Source: 2-01-FULL-33-17 sp964474375
GTDB lineage: Bacteria; Patescibacteriota; Minisyncoccia; Phycocordibacterales; UBA9973
NCBI GenBank assembly: GCA_964474375.1
Contig: CAYYSG010000021.1
Location: forward strand, 1 to 11,235
Length of the DNA: 11,235 bases
Direction: 5' to 3'
Part shown: positions 5,812 to 11,235 of the stretch, piece by piece
Position numbering within the stretch: position 1 is the stretch's first letter
Layout of the letters: each line of letters opens with the position of its first letter
Notes under the pieces: model-generated
What the model saw: the letters and a program-made list of their open reading frames with translations, nothing else
What the model was told of the DNA's origin: nothing
The model's database searches: none
Position numbers and translations under genes: made by a program

Positions 5812-6661
5812 ATACTTAAAAGAAAAAGGTTACTCCACACGTCGTGGGGCTGACGAACTGATCAATAAAGGTGCAGTTACCGTAAATGGCAAACTTGCTA
5901 AAATTGGTATGGAGGTACTACCCACCGACGAAATAGTAATAAAAGGTAAGAAAGGTGTCCGCGAGGAAAATCTATACTATATAGCTTACAACAAGCCAAT
6001 CGGTATACTAACAAACAAAGATAGTGAAATAGGTAAAGATATAATTAGTTACACCAATTTTAAAAATGAAGAAGGTGATGAAATAAATGTATTCCCTGTT
6101 GGGAGACTAGACAAGGATTCCCATGGACTGATTATAATGACTAATGATGGCAGAATTACTGATAAATTATTATCACCGCGCTTCCTGCATGAAAAAGAAT
6201 ACATCGTAACAACAGATAGGCCTTTTACCGACTTTTTCCTAAGTAGTATGTCAAACGGAGTCCGTATGGATGGATCCGTAACAAGAAAAGCAAAGACAAG
6301 ACGTGTTTCGGAAAATAGCTTTGCGATTATATTGACTGAAGGTAAAAAAAGACAAATTAGACGTATGTGTGAAGCTTTGCACCACGCTGTCGTTGATTTA
6401 TGCAGAATAAGAATAATGAATATTGAACTAGGCAAACTAAAGCCTGGTGAATATAGACAGCTTTCAACAATAGAACGTAAAGAATTACTAAAATCACTCT
6501 ATGTTCAAGATGTTGGAATAATGATGATGGCTCCTAAAAGTAGAAAGCCCAAACCCGCACCTGTTAAAAAAGTCTCCAGCAAAAAGCCTACTAATCGTGC
6601 AGGCAGTAAACCAAAAAAATCTAAACCCGCAAGAACAAATAAAAGAAAATACAAAAAATAA
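5798..6661 (+). CDS. rluF: RluF-like 23S rRNA pseudouridine synthase (RsuA family) with basic tail
   Basis: This enzyme isomerises uridine to pseudouridine in rRNA. The 287-residue protein starts with an S4 RNA-binding domain (about 2-48, beginning MRINKYLKEKGYSTRRGADE). The RsuA/RluB/E/F catalytic domain follows: YIAYNKPIGI (61-70), then VGRLDKDSHGLIIMTND (101-117) with catalytic Asp105, HEKEYIV (131-137), and EGKKRQIRRMCE (181-192). RIMNIELGKLKPGEYR near 205-220 resembles E. coli RluF, which modifies U2604 of 23S rRNA; the subgroup is my inference. After residue ~245 comes a ~42-residue Lys/Arg/Pro/Ser tail, probably disordered and RNA-binding, absent from the minimal family. The gene overlaps the MFS gene by 14 nt and ends just before the terminator at 6664-6695. 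Only a weak AGAAAG precedes the ATG. Confidence 0.9.
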   Translation: MRINKYLKEKGYSTRRGADELINKGAVTVNGKLAKIGMEVLPTDEIVIKGKKGVREENLYYIAYNKPIGILTNKDSEIGKDIISYTNFKNEEGDEINVFPVGRLDKDSHGLIIMTNDGRITDKLLSPRFLHEKEYIVTTDRPFTDFFLSSMSNGVRMDGSVTRKAKTRRVSENSFAIILTEGKKRQIRRMCEALHHAVVDLCRIRIMNIELGKLKPGEYRQLSTIERKELLKSLYVQDVGIMMMAPKSRKPKPAPVKKVSSKKPTNRAGSKPKKSKPARTNKRKYKK

Positions 6662-6663
6662 AA

Positions 6664-6695
6664 ACATAAAACCCCTCGAAAGAGGGGTTTTATGT
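6664..6695. terminator. Bidirectional intrinsic terminator between convergent genes
   Basis: A perfect 14-bp stem (6664-6677 paired with 6682-6695) closes on a GAAA tetraloop. The GC core CCCCTC/GAGGGG is flanked by AAAA and TTTT, so both RNA strands carry a U-run after the core. On the plus strand it lies 2 nt after the rluF stop; on the minus strand it lies 13 nt after the DUF378 stop and is followed by further Ts. Confidence 0.92.
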
Positions 6696-6708
6696 GTGCG
6701 CACGATAA

Positions 6709-6927
6709 TTACATTTGTCCACCACCCATTGAACTTGGTGCTGCTTTCTTTCCTTTTGCAAAGATAAGATATACAGAACTTAGTCCAACAAGAATGTAAA
6801 CAAGCATTGAAATTGTACCCATTCCAAAAATAGCATCAACTAGATTAAAATTGAAAGCTCCTACGAGTCCCCAATTTAAACCTCCGACGATAACTAGAAT
6901 GTAAGCAATTTTACCTATTTTACTCAT
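6709..6927 (-). CDS. DUF378 family small membrane protein
   Basis: A 72-residue protein with two hydrophobic helices (about 7-26 and 38-57). The motif GGLNWGLVGAF (15-25), followed by NLVDAIFG and VYILVGLSSVYLI, is the hallmark of DUF378 (YuzA-like) proteins, whose function is unknown. Family members are about 60-80 residues, so it is full length. The C-terminal tail is polar and Lys/Gly/Met-rich (AKGKKAAPSSMGGGQM) and likely cytosolic or disordered. It converges on rluF, sharing the terminator at 6664-6695, and is separated from the basic-protein gene upstream by a second terminator, so it is probably monocistronic. ATG 6927 has no Shine-Dalgarno; a TATATT hexamer (6940-6935) lies 7 nt upstream. 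Confidence 0.88.
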   Translation of the reverse strand: MSKIGKIAYILVIVGGLNWGLVGAFNFNLVDAIFGMGTISMLVYILVGLSSVYLIFAKGKKAAPSSMGGGQM

Positions 6928-6989
6928 TGTTATTAATATAATCGTTTTTAAAATGCATATTAATCGACCTCTTTTATATACCTGTATTA

Positions 6990-7016
6990 ATTATACCGCA
7001 AAAAAGCAAAACTCAA
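6990..7016 (-). promoter_or_regulatory. Possible promoter for the DUF378 gene
   Basis: On the minus strand TTGAGT (7016-7011) and a perfect TATAAT (6995-6990) are 15 nt apart, a short spacer. The start would be near 6983, giving a ~55-nt leader. A competing -10 candidate, TATATT at 6940-6935, lies right next to the ATG at 6927. It is downstream of the terminator hairpin at 7040-7078, so this gene needs its own promoter. Confidence 0.4.
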
Positions 7017-7039
7017 TAGTTAAAAAAGATTATTTGTTG

Positions 7040-7078
7040 ATAACTAAAAACCCTTTCAATGAAAGGGTTTTTAGTTAT
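7040..7078. terminator. Intrinsic terminator after the small basic-protein gene
   Basis: An 18-bp perfect stem (7040-7057 with 7061-7078) has a 3-nt loop. Its core CCCTTTC/GAAAGGG is flanked by A5 on one side and T5 on the other, so it can act in both directions. On the minus strand it overlaps the stop codon (7075-7077) of the basic-protein gene and precedes the DUF378 promoter. On the plus strand a further T6 follows, though no plus-strand gene is seen here. Confidence 0.88.
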
Positions 7079-7227
7079 TTTTTCTTTGGTCTTCGTGGAC
7101 TTTTAGGCTTTGGGCCTTTTTTAATCCTCTTAGCAGCTAACATTTCTGTTTTTACTGCTAAGCGCTTCTTAGTCTTTCTAGAATGAGAAGTCTTATTCTT
7201 GGTATTAACACTAATTCTTTTAGCCAT
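7075..7227 (-). CDS. Small highly basic protein, 50 aa, unknown
   Basis: ATG 7227 opens a 50-codon frame ending in TAA at 7075. The protein begins MAKRISVNTKNKTSHSRKTK and ends KGPKPKSPRRPKKK. It has 15 Lys and 6 Arg (42%) and one acidic residue (Glu28). It has no Cys and no hydrophobic segment. A short middle part (about 22-37, RLAVKTEMLAAKRIKK) could form an amphipathic helix; both ends look disordered. SPRR near the C-terminus resembles the histone H1-type SPKK minor-groove motif. Support for it being real: a perfect TATAAT 6 nt upstream of the ATG, a strong terminator overlapping the stop, and a frame that fills the gap between its neighbours. A nucleic-acid-binding role (nucleoid or ribosome associated) is inferred from charge only; I recognise no family. 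Confidence 0.72.
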   Translation of the reverse strand: MAKRISVNTKNKTSHSRKTKKRLAVKTEMLAAKRIKKGPKPKSPRRPKKK

Positions 7228-7233
7228 TTGTCT

Positions 7234-7261
7234 ATTATACACGAAATCTAATAAATATCTA
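7234..7261 (-). promoter_or_regulatory. Promoter of the basic-protein gene, probably leaderless
   Basis: On the minus strand TAGATA (7261-7256) and a perfect TATAAT (7239-7234) are 16 nt apart. The -10 ends 6 nt before ATG 7227, so transcription would begin at or within a base or two of the start codon. The -35 match is 4 of 6. It lies in the 38-nt gap after the large SGNH gene. Confidence 0.5.
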
Positions 7262-7265
7262 CTGC

Positions 7266-10200
7266 TTACCTTTCTGTAATTCTAAGGTTTGTAAGACCTA
7301 TAGAATAAGTATTGTAATTCCCTCCGGTAGGATTTGATATCAAGGTAATTTTAATTGTTGTAGGCTTAGCCCAATTTGCACCTGATTCATGTACTGATGT
7401 CTTACTTGTGGAATATCCAGCATAACCGAAAGATATCCCTGAACTATCTGTGTCTACATAGAAGTCTTGAGAATTATCCCCTAGATACTTGAATTCACTT
7501 TGTTTAATATTCGGTGTTATTTTTGCAGTGTTACCTTTTAGCCAAGTATCAAAACCATAGTTTGTGTAGCTACCTCTCTCATTAACAATTCTACTGATGA
7601 TTTTACCTTGGTCGTCTAGAACATCAAAGTAAACACCAGGATTGTCATTTGTAGCTTTTGGCCAACTATCATATAGATTTATCTTACCTGTCATCTTCCA
7701 GCCAGAAGGATTAGAACCTATACCACTTATGCCTTTTGTAACAGTACTAGTTTTATTATTAGCTCTAAATGTCATGTAAATGTCTCGATCTTCTTTTTTA
7801 TATGTCATTAAGCCTGTTTTGACACTCCATGTATCATCAAAGTTATTATTGACTTCATTTGCAGGAGAGCGTGTCCAACCAGCTGTATTATTGGCTAGAA
7901 TTGATCTTTGAGGTAGGCCCGCCATTAGATCGATACCGGTACTTGGCTTAGCTCCGACACTAGAAACGGTTACTGATTGTTCCGCAATAGTATTTAGACC
8001 TGTGATTTTCCATCGATGCAAACCAGCATGCATAGATTCATCGTTATGATATATGTAATAGTCAGATCCAACTTTTACGATACTCCCAGCAAATGCATTT
8101 CCAGCTGTTTCTGGCGGAGCCTCTGATCCGTGGATAGATTCTGCAATTGGTGTAGTTACACCGAACACAGCGACCAATAGACCATTATCATACACATGTT
8201 GCCATTTATTAGTCTGACTATTCTTCCAGAACTCACCTATGTAATTCCAGAAGATATTCCTATCTATTGCATGAACCTGCCCACCTAGGTATTCAGAATT
8301 ATTACCTATATCGAAATCACCATTATCTGGATATGCTCCTTGGTATTCACGATATGTTGGTAAAGAAGTCTTCCAAGCATAAGTATTACCGCCGGAATTT
8401 ACAGCACCTAGGTGATATCCAGTGTCATTCCATTTTTGTTCATTAAATACAATATATTTATTAGAACTTGTTTTTACAGGATTACCTGCTGTTTTATAAG
8501 TTGGGTCAGTTATTTCTATTTTAGGAGCAGTAGCTACTGTTGTAGCGGTACCCCAAACTGGATTGTTAGATCCATCAAATCCAGTCAAACTTCTTTGTGT
8601 CCAATAAGGAGTTCTACCTAAATCATAAGTATTTTTAAATTCTAGTAATGAACCATCAGGTTGTAATAAAGATCTTTCCCAAGTATCAGTACGTATTCCG
8701 GTAAATCTTAGTTTTCCATTTGAAACTAGCTCAACAAATTCTTGTTCGCCTGTATTTTTGGTGTCTATTGTTGCATATGTTCTACCATTACTAAGTGTCA
8801 TTAAATTCTTAAACACCCATAGTGCATTATATGCTTGATAAGTTGTATCACTCACACCATGACCCCAGTTTCGTGCCAATTTCCATGAACCATTATTAGG
8901 TGCTAAAGGTTTTGAATAATCTACTTCAAATTCCAAGAATCCGGAGAATACTCGAGTTGGGTTATTTCTATCAGCAGCAGCAGAATAATTCATCGGTAAA
9001 GATCCTCGTACTTCAATGAAATTTCTATTTGAACTAAAATGCAACATTCTGGAATTACCTGAGTCTCCTACCCAGAAGCTTCCATCGCTTTGATAAGCAA
9101 TAAACCCAGCTAGTTCACCCCCACTAAGATCCATAAACATAAACTTGTCATTAGCAACAGTTGAGCTACTTGCATAACCCCCAGACTGACCAAGAGTCCA
9201 AGAAAGATTACCTGAACTTGTATCATAAGATTTAATTTGATGAGAAGTTCCTCCATCAACAATTGAAACAATAGAGCCATTAGGTGACACATCCATATCG
9301 TGTGGGGCAACTAAACCAGATAGTGTAGCAGACGCAGATGCAAGAGTACCATCAGAATTTATAGAATGTTTTGTTACAGAATTAGTGCCAGAGATAACCC
9401 AAAGATTATTGCTACCGTCTATTGTCATACCCCGTGGTTTTGTAAATGAACTTATTGTTCTTACGCTTGCACCTGTAGTTTTATTAAATACACGTATTTC
9501 ATTAATACCTGCATGGGAAATAAATAAATAATTTCCACTAGTCTGAACAGCAACACCTGTAGGATAAGCAGATGAATTACCTGATATAACATTAATTGCT
9601 TTTTGATAAGTTCTACCATAAGTCATACTAACAGCTGTACCACTTGAAAATAGTACTTCTGTGTCATCTGAAACTTTTGTAGCAAAAGCCATAGATTTAC
9701 CGCTAGCCCAATCATCTGTTCCTGCCCAATACACATAAGTACCATCAGTATCCATTTTATGTACAGCAAGATCACTAGCACCACAGCCACAAAGAATATA
9801 ATCTTTACTTTGAATATCATTCAGGCTAAATTTTTGAGTAGTCGGGTTACCTTCTGAGAATCTTGTTGTGTAATATGCAGTACTGCCAGCTATAGCCATA
9901 TCATCTGCATTTCTGTGGCCTTTAATTACGTTCGGCCCGCTTAGATCATCGCTGGTATTACCTATTACTCCTTCCCACGTATAGCTAACATTGTTAGACA
10001 GAACTTTGATAGTGTATCCGGATCCTGTGGTTGTTAAGACATTACCAAAATCATCTTTACCATCCCAATATTCGGTATGAGTACCAGATGTATAAGTTAC
10101 ATTACCCCATAGAGTTCGAACCAATGTACCAGATGAATTATATACACCGGCTGAAGTTCGTGAACTTGTTGATAGCGTAAATTGGAAAGCCCCATTTGTG

Positions 10201-11235
10201 GAACTATCCGGTGGTGGAGTTGTTGTTGTAATAGTTATGGTCAGCGTCGCTGTAGCTGTGCCACCTTTGCCATCACTAACTGTATAAGTTATGACTGGAA
10301 CTGTTCCCGTGTAGTTAGTAACAGGAGTAAATGAGTACACTCCATTTGAGTTGATAACAACGCTACCAACTCCACTGATTGATCTGGTTGTGCCAGCGTT
10401 AGTTGATGTACCGGATACATTAAATGATGTAACTGATAGTGTGTCACCATTTGGGTCTGTGTCGTTAGTTAATACATTGCCAGATAAAGATCCATTAGTC
10501 TGTACACTGCCTGTGTCGTTAGATGGTGTTGGGTTACTGTTACTTTGATTTATACTTGGTACTAAATTTTTAGAGGCCATTGCATCATACCAAATTGTGC
10601 CCATTTTATCATAACCAGTCTGGTTAGGATGCAAACCGTCTGCAAGATCTCCGGTCGTAATACCAACATTCATTTCCACAAAAGCAAGCTTATGGCCTTG
10701 AGAAATTCGAGAATTTACTAGATTTCTTAAGGATGTGTTAAATGAATTAACATTAGTTGTTGTTCCGCTACCAAACTGGTTTGATGCTATTGGTGTAATA
10801 CTAGCAACAAAAACAGTAACAGTGGAACTGTCTGCTCGTATCCAATCCAACAAATATCCGACGTCAGTGATAGCAGAAGTTAGTGATTGATTTCTATTGA
10901 CGTCATTTGTTCCGATCATAAGAAGCACTGCGTCTGGTTTATGGGTCAAAATAACATTACCATCCAAAACAACTCCGCCTAAGTCACTTGCGGTGTAACC
11001 ACTATAGCCTTCATGATTTTTATCAGTTAGATTACTTGGGCCGTTAGAATTAGTACCTACAAAATCATAACTTACATTACTGGATTTTAGTAACTGTTCG
11101 AGTTTTATACGATAACCTCCTGGAATGTTATACCCATCAGTAATAGAATCACCTAATGGCATTATTTTTAAAGAAGAATTATTCGGCGCTGAACTAACAC
11201 TAACTGCAAGTGTAGATGATGCAGTGCCGCCTTTG
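7266..11235 (-). CDS. Giant extracellular SGNH-hydrolase / cadherin-like / beta-propeller protein (N-terminus outside window)
   Basis: About 1,322 residues are visible and the frame stays open to the window edge: 24 sense codons (KGGTASSTLAVSV... then ...SSLKI) precede the first visible Met, so that Met (11162) is not the start. Numbered from it: an SGNH/GDSL esterase domain at ~1-197 with GDSITDG (Ser6), GTND (84-87) and DGLHP (Asp175, His178), probably removing acyl or acetyl groups from glycans. Then a cadherin-like domain at ~218-310 (NDTDPNGD, YTVSDGKGGTAT). A FlgD-type Ig-like segment follows at ~325-388 (TLVRTLWG, EYWDGKDDFGN). NHL-like beta-propeller repeats span ~410-745, and a further propeller-like and beta-rich region runs to the end, with no sortase or PEP-CTERM tail visible. 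The pre-Ser6 KGGTAS suggests another cadherin-like domain upstream. Export to the cell surface is inferred. There is no terminator between it and the basic-protein gene 38 nt downstream. Confidence 0.85.
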   Translation of the reverse strand, partial: KGGTASSTLAVSVSSAPNNSSLKIMPLGDSITDGYNIPGGYRIKLEQLLKSSNVSYDFVGTNSNGPSNLTDKNHEGYSGYTASDLGGVVLDGNVILTHKPDAVLLMIGTNDVNRNQSLTSAITDVGYLLDWIRADSSTVTVFVASITPIASNQFGSGTTTNVNSFNTSLRNLVNSRISQGHKLAFVEMNVGITTGDLADGLHPNQTGYDKMGTIWYDAMASKNLVPSINQSNSNPTPSNDTGSVQTNGSLSGNVLTNDTDPNGDTLSVTSFNVSGTSTNAGTTRSISGVGSVVINSNGVYSFTPVTNYTGTVPVITYTVSDGKGGTATATLTITITTTTPPPDSSTNGAFQFTLSTSSRTSAGVYNSSGTLVRTLWGNVTYTSGTHTEYWDGKDDFGNVLTTTGSGYTIKVLSNNVSYTWEGVIGNTSDDLSGPNVIKGHRNADDMAIAGSTAYYTTRFSEGNPTTQKFSLNDIQSKDYILCGCGASDLAVHKMDTDGTYVYWAGTDDWASGKSMAFATKVSDDTEVLFSSGTAVSMTYGRTYQKAINVISGNSSAYPTGVAVQTSGNYLFISHAGINEIRVFNKTTGASVRTISSFTKPRGMTIDGSNNLWVISGTNSVTKHSINSDGTLASASATLSGLVAPHDMDVSPNGSIVSIVDGGTSHQIKSYDTSSGNLSWTLGQSGGYASSSTVANDKFMFMDLSGGELAGFIAYQSDGSFWVGDSGNSRMLHFSSNRNFIEVRGSLPMNYSAAADRNNPTRVFSGFLEFEVDYSKPLAPNNGSWKLARNWGHGVSDTTYQAYNALWVFKNLMTLSNGRTYATIDTKNTGEQEFVELVSNGKLRFTGIRTDTWERSLLQPDGSLLEFKNTYDLGRTPYWTQRSLTGFDGSNNPVWGTATTVATAPKIEITDPTYKTAGNPVKTSSNKYIVFNEQKWNDTGYHLGAVNSGGNTYAWKTSLPTYREYQGAYPDNGDFDIGNNSEYLGGQVHAIDRNIFWNYIGEFWKNSQTNKWQHVYDNGLLVAVFGVTTPIAESIHGSEAPPETAGNAFAGSIVKVGSDYYIYHNDESMHAGLHRWKITGLNTIAEQSVTVSSVGAKPSTGIDLMAGLPQRSILANNTAGWTRSPANEVNNNFDDTWSVKTGLMTYKKEDRDIYMTFRANNKTSTVTKGISGIGSNPSGWKMTGKINLYDSWPKATNDNPGVYFDVLDDQGKIISRIVNERGSYTNYGFDTWLKGNTAKITPNIKQSEFKYLGDNSQDFYVDTDSSGISFGYAGYSTSKTSVHESGANWAKPTTIKITLISNPTGGNYNTYSIGLTNLRITER

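Noticed and set aside
6049..6435. A 128-codon minus-strand frame
   Set aside because: Antisense to the catalytic domain of the pseudouridine synthase, which has clear motifs on the plus strand.
6953..7186. A 77-codon plus-strand frame between the DUF378 and basic-protein genes
   Set aside because: It crosses the terminator hairpin, lies antisense to the better supported 50-aa basic gene, and shows no family features.
11160..11162. ATG at 11162 as the true start of the giant SGNH protein
   Set aside because: It falls directly at the catalytic block I, and the frame is open for 24 more codons to the window edge, with domain-like sequence.
1..11235. CRISPR array, tRNA genes, insertion sequences or phage genes
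   Set aside because: No regularly spaced direct repeats, cloverleaf or CCA-end patterns, transposase motifs or phage proteins were recognised on either strand.

Overview
The window looks like a chromosomal piece of a low-GC member of the Candidate Phyla Radiation (Patescibacteria), most likely Parcubacteria. The main evidence is the 5' end of a 16S rRNA gene at the left edge (minus strand), which reads GGCGGCGTGGATAAGGCATG after the usual GAACGCTG. I recall this wording from Parcubacteria-type 16S, but I could not run a search. Weak or absent Shine-Dalgarno sequences and TATAAT-like hexamers a few bases from several start codons fit a streamlined genome. Lineage is an inference; rRNA identity is direct.

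Left region (1-470): the first ~59 nt of 16S rRNA and its ~280-nt leader, transcribed leftward from a good promoter at 344-371. The leader holds a chain of hairpins and a boxB-boxA-like pair resembling an rRNA antitermination site. Divergently, to the right, a plus-strand cluster starts.

Central plus-strand cluster (470-6661): secG (translocon subunit), a membrane-anchored family 5 peptide-type solute-binding protein, RNase J with a ~115-residue low-complexity N-terminal extension, an MFS transporter, and an RluF-like 23S rRNA pseudouridine synthase with a Lys/Pro-rich tail. From the binding protein on, gaps are 12 nt, 20 nt and a 14-nt overlap, so these are probably one operon with possible internal promoters. 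The themes are envelope traffic (SecG, binding protein, MFS) and RNA metabolism (RNase J, RluF), next to an rRNA operon. The cluster ends at a strong bidirectional terminator (6664-6695).

Right minus-strand region (6709-11235): a 72-aa DUF378-type two-helix membrane protein; a previously easy-to-miss 50-aa, very basic protein (7075-7227) with its own TATAAT and terminator; and a very large extracellular multidomain protein. The large protein combines an SGNH/GDSL esterase domain, a cadherin-like domain, a FlgD-type Ig-like segment, beta-propeller repeats and a beta-rich C-terminus. It is open at the right window edge: the frame continues upstream of the first visible ATG, so its true N-terminus lies outside.

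No tRNA, CRISPR array, transposase, insertion sequence or phage gene was seen. The points most worth a second look are the rRNA leader architecture, the 50-aa basic protein, the giant SGNH/propeller surface protein, the anchored Cys-free binding protein, and the -10-next-to-ATG pattern.
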